A DNA stretch of 64,000 bases from Nitrosomonadaceae bacterium (GCA_002721545.1 PBKR01000031.1:23032-87031), one strand, 5' to 3'. Positions 21,222 to 31,065 are shown, counted from the first letter of the stretch. Translations and numbers: made by a program. The notes: generated by a model not told the origin, from the sequence alone.

Positions 21222-22991
21222 ATGGGAAATATAATTCCAATAGAAGTAGCAAAAACATTGGACGGGTTATTTAGTGAGCGAGTAAGGCTCTCTGCCAAAA
21301 CAAGAGCATATCGTAGCTATAATAAGACTACCCAGAAATGGCATAACTATACTTGGGAACAGATAGAAAAAGAGGTCGCACGGTGGCAAATTGCTCTGGC
21401 TAAAGAAGGCTTGGTAGCTGGCGATCGTGTGGCAATAATGTTAAAGAATTGCCCCGAATGGGTAATATTTGATCAAGCCGCATTAGGATTAGGGCTAGTA
21501 GTGGTACCTCTTTATACAGAAGACCGAGCAGAGAATACAGCATATATTTTAATTGATTCTGGCGCCAAACTATTACTACTTGAAGACCAAGAACAATGGC
21601 AACCACTAAAAAATTTAGGCAATCATAAGCTTAATTTATATAAAGTTATAACGATTAGCAAACCTGAGAATTATACAAACAACAATATTATTGATGATAA
21701 TGTAAATGCACTTAGTGACTGGCTTCCAAAAAAAAACGGGGAAATGAAACATATGAACCACAAGCCAAACGACCTTGCTACAATTATGTATACCTCTGGA
21801 ACCTCCGGCCGTCCCAAGGGAGTAATGCTTAGCCATCATAACCTCCTAACTAATGCTAATAATTGCTTACAGGTTGTACCAGTCTGGCAAGACGATGTGT
21901 TTCTCTCATTTTTACCTCTTTCTCACGCATTTGAACGCACTGTGGGGTACTACCTTCCTTTAATGGCTGGAGCTACAGTTGCCTATGCACGCTCAATACC
22001 TCATTTACATGAAGACCTAATAAATATTGGTCCCTCAATACTTATTTCGGTACCACGTATTTATGATCGAATTTATTCTGTAACTCACGCAAAACTAAAA
22101 AAGAAATCTATTATCAGTCGTCTTATATTTAAATGTACTGTTGAAATTGGATACAGCCGCTTTAAACTACAACAAAAAAGAGGCCCTAAGAAAGTATCAC
22201 ATTTATTGTGGCCTATTCTAAATACTCTAATAGCAAAAAAAGTAATAAATAAACTAGGTGGCCGAATACGGCTAGCTATGGCAGGAGGAGCTCCATTATC
22301 AACAGAAGTATCACGTATGTTTATTGGCCTGGGACTACCAGTCTTACAAGGCTATGGGATGACCGAATGTAGCCCAGTTGCCTCTGTCAATAGTATAAAA
22401 AACAATATCCCATCTAGCGTGGGCCATGTTATTCCTGGTACAAAAGTAAAGATCGGAGAAAAAGGCACACTTCTAATTCATGGCCCAAATGTTATGCTTG
22501 GATATTGGAACAACCCTGAAGCCACAAAAGCTATTTTAACTTCTGATGGATGGCTTGACTCTGGTGATGTGGCCCACATTAATAATGGCACAATAACAAT
22601 TACAGGTCGCTTAAAAGAAATTATTGTTATGTCAACTGGCGAAAAAATTCCACCTGCTGATATGGAATCAGCAATTTTACGCGACCCATTATTTGATCAG
22701 GTAATATTAATAGGAGAGGGGCGTACATTCCTCAGTGCATTAGTGGTGATAAACCAGGACTACCAAGAGAAATTTACACCACAGAATAAAAATACAGAAA
22801 AAATTCTTCTCAGAAGAATTGCTCAACAAATAACTGAGTTCCCAGGTTATGCCAAAATAAAACGTGTAGCTCTATGTAAGGAACCATGGACCATTAAAAA
22901 TGGAATGCTAACTCCTACCTTAAAACTTAAACGAACGAAATTATTAACCCACTATAAAAGCACAATTAACAAATTATATATGGGGCGCTAA
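21222..22991 (+). CDS. AMP-dependent long-chain fatty acid-CoA ligase/synthetase
   Basis: IMYTSGTSGRPKGVMLSHHNL, QGYGMTECSPV, GWLDSGDVAHI. Confidence 0.9.
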   Translation: MGNIIPIEVAKTLDGLFSERVRLSAKTRAYRSYNKTTQKWHNYTWEQIEKEVARWQIALAKEGLVAGDRVAIMLKNCPEWVIFDQAALGLGLVVVPLYTEDRAENTAYILIDSGAKLLLLEDQEQWQPLKNLGNHKLNLYKVITISKPENYTNNNIIDDNVNALSDWLPKKNGEMKHMNHKPNDLATIMYTSGTSGRPKGVMLSHHNLLTNANNCLQVVPVWQDDVFLSFLPLSHAFERTVGYYLPLMAGATVAYARSIPHLHEDLINIGPSILISVPRIYDRIYSVTHAKLKKKSIISRLIFKCTVEIGYSRFKLQQKRGPKKVSHLLWPILNTLIAKKVINKLGGRIRLAMAGGAPLSTEVSRMFIGLGLPVLQGYGMTECSPVASVNSIKNNIPSSVGHVIPGTKVKIGEKGTLLIHGPNVMLGYWNNPEATKAILTSDGWLDSGDVAHINNGTITITGRLKEIIVMSTGEKIPPADMESAILRDPLFDQVILIGEGRTFLSALVVINQDYQEKFTPQNKNTEKILLRRIAQQITEFPGYAKIKRVALCKEPWTIKNGMLTPTLKLKRTKLLTHYKSTINKLYMGR

Positions 22992-23113
22992 ATTTTCTCT
23001 CAGAATACTTATAAGTATATATATAACAAGAAAAAATAATAAAAAATGCATTGCTAATATAAAAGCAGGTAAAAGGAAAATATAGGGGGTGCGACAATTT
23101 ATCCATTTTCTTA

Positions 23114-23141
23114 TAGACAAAATTTATTTGTCTTGTATAAT
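23114..23141 (+). promoter_or_regulatory. Candidate sigma70 promoter of nirK with overlapping 19-bp inverted repeat
   Basis: -35-like TAGACA (23114-23119), 16-nt spacer, TATAAT (23136-23141); AGACAAA-ATTTA-TTTGTCT inverted repeat at 23115-23133. Confidence 0.55.
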
Positions 23142-23281
23142 GAGACTCATTCCTTAGTAAATATAGTGTATTTAGCTCATAAAAGTAAATTAGATAAAGA
23201 TATCTTGTTTGAGATTATGCGCTTTATAAACTTTTTATCTGGAATCAATATTGAATTTAAATAATAATTTGTGGAGAAAAT

Positions 23282-24364
23282 ATGAACAAGGCACTAGTTA
23301 AATTATCTGTAGGACTTGCTGTTTTATGCTTCGGGGCAACTCAAGCTATGGCAAATGCGCCAAAAGGCACCCCGAGCGTAACACAAGAATTGGTTGCTCC
23401 TCCTTTTGTTCCTAAGCATGACCAAGTTGCAAAAGGCGGGCCTAAATTAGTTAAGGTACGTCTTGTTGTAGAAGAAAAACTAATGAAAGCTGACGCCAAT
23501 GCTAGTTACTGGGCGCTAACTTTCAATGGCTCAGTTCCTGCACCATTGATAATTGCGCATGAAGGCGATTGGGTTGAATTAACTTTAGTTAATCCAAAAA
23601 GTAATTCAATGGCCCATAACCTTGATTTCCATGCTGCAACTGGTAAATTAGGCGGCGCACTTTTAGATAAAGTTGCACCTGGAGAAGAAGTTGTTTTGAC
23701 TTGGAAAGCATTAAAGCCAGGCGTATTTGTTTATCATTGTGCTCCAGGTGGAACCATGATTCCTTTCCATACTATTTCTGGAATGAATGGGGCCGTGATG
23801 ATACTTCCTCGTAAAGGGCTAACCGATGCCGATGGGAAACCTTGGCATTATGATCGCGCCTATTACATAGGTGAACAAGACCTTTATTTGCCTAAAGATA
23901 AAAATGGTAAGTTTAAGAAATATGCTCAACCACTCGAAGGAATGGCTGACATGTTAGAAACAGCAAAATCTCTTGTTCCTTCTCACGTTGTCTTTAATGG
24001 TACCGCAGGTGCATTAACAGGAGACAATGCTCTTAAAGGAAAGGTTGGCGAAAGAGTTTTGTTTATTCATTCTCAAGCTAATCGTGATTCCCGCCCTCAT
24101 TTGATCGGCGGACATGCTGATTTAGTTTGGACTGGTGGTTCATTCAGTGATACCCCAGCTACTGGATATGAAACCTGGTTCGTTCCAGGTGGATCTGCAG
24201 TTGCTGCTGGATATAAATTTGAGCAGCCTGGCCTATATGTTTATCTCAGTCACAACCTGATTGAGGCAGTTCTGCTAGGCGCAGCTGCACATATGATGAT
24301 TGAAGGTGATTGGAACAATGATATAATGGAACAAACCAAAGCACCAGGTCCTATATCTAAATAA
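23282..24364 (+). CDS. nirK: Copper-containing nitrite reductase NirK
   Basis: Signal peptide; HNLDFHAATG, FVYHCAPGGTMIPFHTISGMNGAVMILPRKGL copper ligands, SQANRDSRPHLIGGHADLVW. Confidence 0.95.
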   Translation: MNKALVKLSVGLAVLCFGATQAMANAPKGTPSVTQELVAPPFVPKHDQVAKGGPKLVKVRLVVEEKLMKADANASYWALTFNGSVPAPLIIAHEGDWVELTLVNPKSNSMAHNLDFHAATGKLGGALLDKVAPGEEVVLTWKALKPGVFVYHCAPGGTMIPFHTISGMNGAVMILPRKGLTDADGKPWHYDRAYYIGEQDLYLPKDKNGKFKKYAQPLEGMADMLETAKSLVPSHVVFNGTAGALTGDNALKGKVGERVLFIHSQANRDSRPHLIGGHADLVWTGGSFSDTPATGYETWFVPGGSAVAAGYKFEQPGLYVYLSHNLIEAVLLGAAAHMMIEGDWNNDIMEQTKAPGPISK

Positions 24365-24385
24365 TAATATTGTTCCTAGTTTCAT

Positions 24386-24421
24386 AAAAATGGCTTCAAT
24401 CATATGATTGAAGCCATTTTT
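24386..24421. terminator. Intrinsic terminator, perfect 36-bp palindrome (probably bidirectional)
   Basis: AAAAATGGCTTCAATCATATGATTGAAGCCATTTTT between nirK (+) and acp (-). Confidence 0.85.
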
Positions 24422-24601
24422 CTATATGAATCATATAAACAATAAATTACAAATAAAAATAACAATCTAAACACCGCCCAACAAAACAAAAATACCAAAA
24501 AATCAATTATCGTACCAATTACCGTTTACACAAATATCGACTTGACTAACAATACTTATTTTCTTAATAGAAAATTGAATAGTAAATAGATAACCTACTA
24601 T

Positions 24602-24638
24602 AAAAATTTAGCTGGATTATTTCATTCAGCTAATTTTT
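24602..24638 (-). terminator. Intrinsic terminator overlapping the acp stop codon
   Basis: Minus strand AAAAATTAGCTG-loop-CAGCTAAATTTTT; the TGA stop (24622-24624) is inside the hairpin. Confidence 0.6.
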
Positions 24639-24873
24639 GCTCAACAAAACAAACAAGACTACCAAGAGTCTCGAATGTTTTAGCATTAATCTCATCATCA
24701 TTAACCGTAATATCAAAATGCTCTGTTAAAGCAACAACAACATTCACAACAGCCATTGAATCTAATTCTGGAATACCTCCTAGCAAACTTGATTCTGCCG
24801 TTATAGAACCCTTCTTTTCATTTATACCGAGCACATCTGATAAAATATCTTTCACTTTATCAAAGTTATCCAT
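24622..24873 (-). CDS. Acyl carrier protein (orphan)
   Basis: 83 aa; ELDSMAVVNVVVALTEHFDI phosphopantetheine serine motif; no adjacent fatty-acid genes. Confidence 0.88.
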   Translation of the reverse strand: MDNFDKVKDILSDVLGINEKKGSITAESSLLGGIPELDSMAVVNVVVALTEHFDITVNDDEINAKTFETLGSLVCFVEQKLAE

Positions 24874-25410
24874 AATTACTCCGCTATTATGATTTTTTAT
24901 TCCGAACCTACTCTATTCTTTACTATATGTAGACCATACTAACTTGCAACTATTAATAGTATTATTAAATCAAATTAATGCATTTAACTGATGCTATTCA
25001 CTAAAAATTACGAGTTATCAAACAAATGTTTGTATATGGTATTTTACAAAATTTCTTGACTCCGTAATGATCCTCTGTTGCCTAGGGGGAATATAATAGA
25101 CAAAACTCTGAAGATATGGGCTAATAAGCATGAAATAAGCTTCATAGGCCTTATATAGCATATAAATATAGAAAATTTGCTTTAATTTTATTAAGAATGG
25201 CAACTACTTATTCTTAATAAAATCTATTTACAACAACCATCTTATCAATATCAGCTACACCAACACTAAAGCAAGAAATCTCATAGGTTGCTAAGAAATA
25301 AAATTAGGCTAATCTCAGATAAATAACTTACTTATAAAACACCATGATTCTAAAAGCTACATACAAACCAACTCATACTATTTTGCCAGAAATTATATAT
25401 ATCCTTAATA

Positions 25411-25587
25411 CTAACTAAAATATACGTAAGCCTTCTGGGAAATACTAGATTCTTTAAAGCGCTTACGCTCCTCCTTATCTAGCTTCTTATCCCACCAAAT
25501 AGAACGCGCCTCTTTCTGCTTCATAGTTAACTCTGGATTTTTATTCATAAGTTTCTTTATAAATTTGGTATGATCAGATTCGTACAT
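25411..25587 (-). CDS. Small protein resembling DUF3460 family (58 aa)
   Basis: Manually translated: MYESDHTKFIKKLMNKNPELTMKQKEARSIWWDKKLDKEERKRFKESSISQKAYVYFS*; below the ORF-track length cutoff. Confidence 0.75.
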   Translation of the reverse strand: MYESDHTKFIKKLMNKNPELTMKQKEARSIWWDKKLDKEERKRFKESSISQKAYVYFS

Positions 25588-26092
25588 TTCTATGCCTTAT
25601 TCTTATGAAAATATAAAATTTTATTTGCCTAATCAATTATCTTACAAGTTCTAAAAAAAGAAGTCTATGCAATACCCCATTTTATTTCAGGATGAAATAC
25701 GAGACCTTATCTTATATCATCATAATACTTATACAAAACTATAAATTTCACAAAATTATTCTACAGCAGCAAAGTGGTTTCTCTACCACAAATACCAGTT
25801 TATCATAGTCTATTTTTCGCAATAACCCCACCATTACTAATAAATTCAAACTTATTAGTCTATTATTTCCCACTCTATATTAAATCTCATTATTTGAGCA
25901 GCATAAATTTTTTTGGGATCAGCGTTTAAATTAACTGATACTTCTTAAATATTTTATTGGAATAAAACAGATTTTATATATATGATATAAGGAATTAAAG
26001 GTCATGCCTGCCTAAAAAGTAATCATTATATCTATAGTAAAAAACACTATTATGATTATGCACCTCTGAATCAAGATCTTTCAAGGAAAAAT

Positions 26093-26623
26093 ATGAATAT
26101 AAATATGATACCAATTGGTACAATGCCCCCCTGGGACATTAATGTAATTATTGAAGTTCCATTAGGTAAAGAGCCAGTTAAGTACGAAATGAATAAAGAA
26201 TCAGGTGCTCTTTTTGTAGACCGTATTATGCACACATCTATGCGATATCCTTGCAATTATGGGTTCATACCACATACATTATCAGAAGATGGTGACCCAA
26301 TTGATGTAATAGTAGCCAGCAACGTAGCATTTATTTCTGGCTCCATTGTGCGTTCACGCCCAATTGGCGTACTAAAAATGAAAGATGAGAAGGGCACTGA
26401 TGAAAAAATCCTTGCTGTGCCCATAGATTCATTACATCCTTATTATACAAATATAAAGCAATATTCTGATTTACCAAATATCCTTCTGAAGCAAATTTCA
26501 CATTTCTTTACTCATTATAAAGATCTAGAAATTGATAAATGGGTAGAACTTGACGGATGGGAAGGTGCCGACAAAGCTGCAAGATTTATTGAAGAATCTA
26601 TCTCGCGCGCAGGAAATAACTAA
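26093..26623 (+). CDS. ppa: Inorganic pyrophosphatase
   Basis: NVIIEVPLGKEPVKYEMNKESGALFVDRI, YPCNYGFIPHTLSEDGDPIDVIV. Confidence 0.95.
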   Translation: MNINMIPIGTMPPWDINVIIEVPLGKEPVKYEMNKESGALFVDRIMHTSMRYPCNYGFIPHTLSEDGDPIDVIVASNVAFISGSIVRSRPIGVLKMKDEKGTDEKILAVPIDSLHPYYTNIKQYSDLPNILLKQISHFFTHYKDLEIDKWVELDGWEGADKAARFIEESISRAGNN

Positions 26624-26628
26624 AAATT

Positions 26629-27087
26629 ATGACTATTAAAGATAAAAAAAAGATACAGGAAGACCTAGCCAGTGTAAGTACTTTCCTAAACATGCAATCA
26701 TCATTGCTTCCAGGAGAAGACTCATTATCTTGGGCTGCAGAATGCATCCAATCATATGTGGACGGCAAGGAAAAAAGCCTTGACCAAGCCTTTGGTCTTC
26801 ACAGTACTAGAAAAGAAAGGTCAGAATCAATTGCACCATCAAACAAACATGATGACTGGATAGCAACTGCATTAAGATTGGTTATATCAAAAACACCAAC
26901 AGGAGAAGAATGGCCTACCACAAAAGATTTGGCTAATATAGGACGTTTTTGTGGTTTAAACGATAAGGATGATGAATCTATAGCCCTTGAGTTGAAGCGC
27001 ATACTTGCAATGTATGACTCATTTGCTATTGAGCAATTAGGAAAAAAAATAGAAATAACTGAAATTTTAAATAAACCAAAAGATTAA
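26629..27087 (+). CDS. Hypothetical protein, 152 aa, directly downstream of ppa
   Basis: Intact ORF 5 nt after ppa, charged/soluble composition; family not recognised. Confidence 0.65.
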   Translation: MTIKDKKKIQEDLASVSTFLNMQSSLLPGEDSLSWAAECIQSYVDGKEKSLDQAFGLHSTRKERSESIAPSNKHDDWIATALRLVISKTPTGEEWPTTKDLANIGRFCGLNDKDDESIALELKRILAMYDSFAIEQLGKKIEITEILNKPKD

Positions 27088-27162
27088 TACTATCTATTCT
27101 AATTAAGTAATCTATTTATAACGCTTCAAACTTTTCCTATTTGACCCATATTTAATTTATTT

Positions 27163-28821
27163 CTATTGTTGGGTACGTAATGCTGAGCGTTGAATTAAAG
27201 CAACCGTTAATAATGGTGCTAATAATGAAATTATCGCAACTACAATCATTAGTGCACCCAGCTCACTGTAATCTGCTACAGACTTAATAACATCAGTAGT
27301 ACGATCACGAACTTCCCGAGTAATCAAATAAAATTCATTTAAATACTTGGTTCCTAAACTCGATGCAGATAATGCAAGGTTAACAAAAGATGCCATTACC
27401 GCAAAAAATGTAGCCTTAAGATGTGGAGGTGCATTTTTTGCAATCCAAGCCAACATTGGAATCATAGCCACTTGACCAAGTGGTGATTCTAATGCTGTAT
27501 CAAGAATCGCTATAAATCGAGAATCAACAACACCCCCAGTATGTAATGCAGTCCATTCATGTATTCCATAATATAAGCCAATATTAGGTAATGAAAGTAT
27601 ACCTCCAGCAATAGTTAAAACCACAATCACGAAACCAATAGAACGTTTCGCCATCATTGGTCGAAGTAATATCATGCCAAAAAGAGCAAGAACCGACGAG
27701 ATCAAAGATAATATAGATAGAAAATGTTGATCAAACCCAAGTACGTCGATCTCAAACCAAAGTAATCCAGGGCCATGTAAAGGTACTGCACGAAATATGA
27801 AAATGATTACTGCTGTACCAACTAACATTTTACGTACACTAGAATCTAATTCGAGTAACAACCGATACATAACAAATAAAACAATGCCCATTGAGCCTAC
27901 AAAAATAATTTCTTGTGCCAACGGCAACTCACTAATACCCATAATTAACGTAAATGCAGCAAAAACAATACTCCCGCCAAGTATCCACCAATTTGGCTTT
28001 GTTTCGCCAACAGAAGCAAAAAGCATTTTATCAATACTCTTATTATCATGACCCTGCCTATACAATGCACAAGCACGACGCTTTAGCAAATAAGCAGCAA
28101 GAATGACCCCAATGATAGAAATAATAGGGATAATTAATGCCATCAAATATATATCTGCATAAATGGCAATTTTCATATCCTCAGACATGCTCTCAATACC
28201 CTTAAACATAGTAATATTTAATAAGGAAACTGTAATCAAGCCCCCTATGATTGCTACACGACCAAGAGTCTGCATCGTAGTGTGCATCATTCTAATTTCA
28301 CTGTTTGGATACGGATTTCCTTGCTCGTCTATTATTGGTACGGCCTCTACAGTCATTGCATCTGCAACTACATCCTGCACAACGTATCCTGTTGGTGCAA
28401 GCAGGGTGGCGATAACAAACCAAGTCTCAATCTCAATTAGCCCTCCCATCACTTCAGTATGAGCGATAATTCCATACATAATCCCCATACTAAGAGCAAT
28501 CAATCCAGCGCCAATATAAACTAGAATTGCTTTTTGGCGCCAAATCAAGTCTACCAGGTGGCCAAGAGGCATTTTTAGTGTCCATGGGATGCCCGCCCAA
28601 AATGCCAACCCAGCGAGAAAGGCGGCAGACAGATCAAGATAATCTTTAATAAAAAATGTTCCAACTATAGATGTCAGGCCGGATATGCCTGCTGCCAGAT
28701 ATACCATGAGCGGAGGCAGATAAGTCCAACGAAACTGCCGTCCGAGGTCAAGAAATGTATCATCAATCCAGCGCCAAATAGGATTACTTATCATAAACTT
28801 AATTTCCTCATAAGCGCCCAA
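27163..28821 (-). CDS. Multi-pass membrane transporter, MFS/BT1 (folate-biopterin transporter)-like
   Basis: ~12 hydrophobic segments; KMPLGHLVDLIWRQKAILVYIG and YVVQDVVADAMTVEAVP. Confidence 0.65.
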   Translation of the reverse strand: MGAYEEIKFMISNPIWRWIDDTFLDLGRQFRWTYLPPLMVYLAAGISGLTSIVGTFFIKDYLDLSAAFLAGLAFWAGIPWTLKMPLGHLVDLIWRQKAILVYIGAGLIALSMGIMYGIIAHTEVMGGLIEIETWFVIATLLAPTGYVVQDVVADAMTVEAVPIIDEQGNPYPNSEIRMMHTTMQTLGRVAIIGGLITVSLLNITMFKGIESMSEDMKIAIYADIYLMALIIPIISIIGVILAAYLLKRRACALYRQGHDNKSIDKMLFASVGETKPNWWILGGSIVFAAFTLIMGISELPLAQEIIFVGSMGIVLFVMYRLLLELDSSVRKMLVGTAVIIFIFRAVPLHGPGLLWFEIDVLGFDQHFLSILSLISSVLALFGMILLRPMMAKRSIGFVIVVLTIAGGILSLPNIGLYYGIHEWTALHTGGVVDSRFIAILDTALESPLGQVAMIPMLAWIAKNAPPHLKATFFAVMASFVNLALSASSLGTKYLNEFYLITREVRDRTTDVIKSVADYSELGALMIVVAIISLLAPLLTVALIQRSALRTQQ

Positions 28822-29094
28822 CTATATTGACGAATTATTTTTCTTCTATACAAAAAACTCTCAATTGAGAATTAATAACTAGGGTCTAAATTATATTGAA
28901 ATCAATATTCTACTATTAATTTAAGTACTAATTATGCATATTGAAAGTATAAAGTGCATTTTGATGGGTAGTATAATATTTTTATCTGTAATACAGGACT
29001 ACATATTCTTATGATTTTTTAATAAAATTATGAAATGAACAACCTACTATTTCACACCACAAATATCCACTCAGAGTCAAGCACTATTGCTTAA

Positions 29095-30624
29095 TTAGAC
29101 TAATTTTTTTCCATCTTTTATTTTTAATAATGACAGAACTCGTGTATTTAAATTTCCTGTTGCTAATGCCGATCCTATAAAGGTAATACACAGCGTACAA
29201 AACACTATTAAGAAAGTTATAATCTTAGATTCATCAAGTGCTAAAACCTCATAAATTTCATGAATAATGAATCCTATGCCACTTACTATTAAAATAGGAA
29301 CAAGCACATCATAAATATATCGTCTTTTGAATTTATTAAGTATTCGTTTATGCATAATTATAATTTCAGCAATCAACATCCCTAGGTTGAGAGAAATCAA
29401 GACAAAAGCAGCCCCAATGCCTTGATATATTTGCACTATCCACAGCATTGATGGGACCATAATAATCACAGTAATAATGTTTTTATAAAATGCTAATTTA
29501 GTCCATCCATGTGCAAGTTGTAATGCATAGGGTAGTGTCATAAAAGCTTTAATTGTAGTTGCAATAAGCAGTAAACTTAACAACATATAGGTGTTATCAA
29601 CCACAGGCTTGTTTCCAATCCAAAAATAAAGAATTTCCTTCGAGAAAAAAGCCATTGTAACTGTAAAGGGCAATATTATGATTGAGGCTAACTGACACCC
29701 CCTACGATATAAATCTGATATTTTATTTTCCTCTTTTTTTACAACAAGCTGTGAAAACCTAGGAAACAATGCAGTATGAATAGGAGATACTAGGCTCATA
29801 ATTAAAGTTGCAATAGTAGTAGCTAACATATAATAACCAAATACCTCTAATGTAAGAACTTTACTAAGAATAATTTTGTCAACCTGCGCTAGCAAAATAG
29901 TCCCTAACGAGATACCTATCACGCCCGATACAAACTTCCAATTTTTTACAAAAAGAGCTTTATCAAACCTACTACGTTTATTAGATTTGGGAAGCGACCT
30001 CCATAAAGATACTGCCAAAATTATTGTAGTAATTAATGCAATAAATGATTGCCAATAAAAAAAATTTATTATTGATGGTGAAATAAAGATTAGCACTAAT
30101 ACAGCCCCAACATGACGTGCTAACATTGAAAATGTTTTAATAATATTATATAAAACTTGTTGCTGCAGCCCCTCTAATCCACCAATATAAATAGCCCTTG
30201 GCCACTGAAATGCAAGCAACATTCCCATGATAAGTAATGTTTGCTCAACTATCTCAATACTGATATTAGTTGAGTTAATCCAGTATTTAGCAATAAATGG
30301 GGCTAGAATTATCACTAATGCCCCAATTAAACCACCAATGCACCAGTAAACAATCTCAAAGGTCCGCACTAAATTACGTGACTCATATTCTGAGCCTTCT
30401 ATAACAGACAATCTAGAGAGCTGACGGCTCAAAGTTGTACTAAGTCCCATATCTAATAAAACAAATATGGCGCTTAATGACATGAAAATACCAATTAGGG
30501 CATATGCCTCTACACCCATAAGCTGAATATAAACTGGTATAAAAGCCAGATTAAATATTCCCCTAGATACATTGCCAGTAAAATTAGCAATGATATTATG
30601 CCGCACTGCTCGCGTTAATTTCAT
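29095..30624 (-). CDS. Polysaccharide/oligosaccharide flippase (Wzx-like, MOP superfamily)
   Basis: ~12-14 TM protein; N-terminal ANFTGNVSRGIFNLAFIPVYIQLMGVEAYALIGIFMSL. Confidence 0.8.
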   Translation of the reverse strand: MKLTRAVRHNIIANFTGNVSRGIFNLAFIPVYIQLMGVEAYALIGIFMSLSAIFVLLDMGLSTTLSRQLSRLSVIEGSEYESRNLVRTFEIVYWCIGGLIGALVIILAPFIAKYWINSTNISIEIVEQTLLIMGMLLAFQWPRAIYIGGLEGLQQQVLYNIIKTFSMLARHVGAVLVLIFISPSIINFFYWQSFIALITTIILAVSLWRSLPKSNKRSRFDKALFVKNWKFVSGVIGISLGTILLAQVDKIILSKVLTLEVFGYYMLATTIATLIMSLVSPIHTALFPRFSQLVVKKEENKISDLYRRGCQLASIIILPFTVTMAFFSKEILYFWIGNKPVVDNTYMLLSLLLIATTIKAFMTLPYALQLAHGWTKLAFYKNIITVIIMVPSMLWIVQIYQGIGAAFVLISLNLGMLIAEIIIMHKRILNKFKRRYIYDVLVPILIVSGIGFIIHEIYEVLALDESKIITFLIVFCTLCITFIGSALATGNLNTRVLSLLKIKDGKKLV

Positions 30625-30812
30625 TTACAAAAATTAAAATTAATAAATAGATTGATTAATACGATACAGAAAAGTATCTCACCTGTTCTGAAATCAAATA
30701 TAACAACTCTTGATTATTTTAAAATCACAATATAACTTAACCGTCAATTACATACTTAATTTCCATCTAATCCTAAAAATAACTACTCTATTATATTAAC
30801 CATTTCTATATA

Positions 30813-30888
30813 TGGCGCCCTGGGCAAGAATCGAACTTGCGACCTACCCCTTAGGAGGGGGTCGCTCTATCCACTGAGCTACCAAGGC
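30813..30888 (-). tRNA. tRNA-Arg(CCT)
   Basis: Minus strand GCCTTGGTAGCTCAGTGGATAGAGCGACCCCCTCCTAAGGGGTAGGTCGCAAGTTCGATTCTTGCCCAGGGCGCCA; 7-bp acceptor stem, anticodon loop CTCCTAA, T-loop GTTCGATTC, encoded CCA. Confidence 0.95.
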
Positions 30889-31065
30889 TTTCTACATTTT
30901 AAGTTAAAATATTACAGAATAAAAAATAAGATAGGTGGTTCTTAGTTAATAGCCTTTCAGAGATTATTATTCTATTTTAAAATACAAAAAATGATCTAAC
31001 CAATTATACAAAATAAATACCCCCCGGAACAATTAAAAACAGCTAGAACACCAATAGGAATAATT

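Noticed and set aside
25018-25203. 61-aa minus-strand ORF in the gene-poor region
   Set aside because: AT-driven Tyr/Ile/Phe-rich translation with no clear ribosome-binding site; not supported as a gene.
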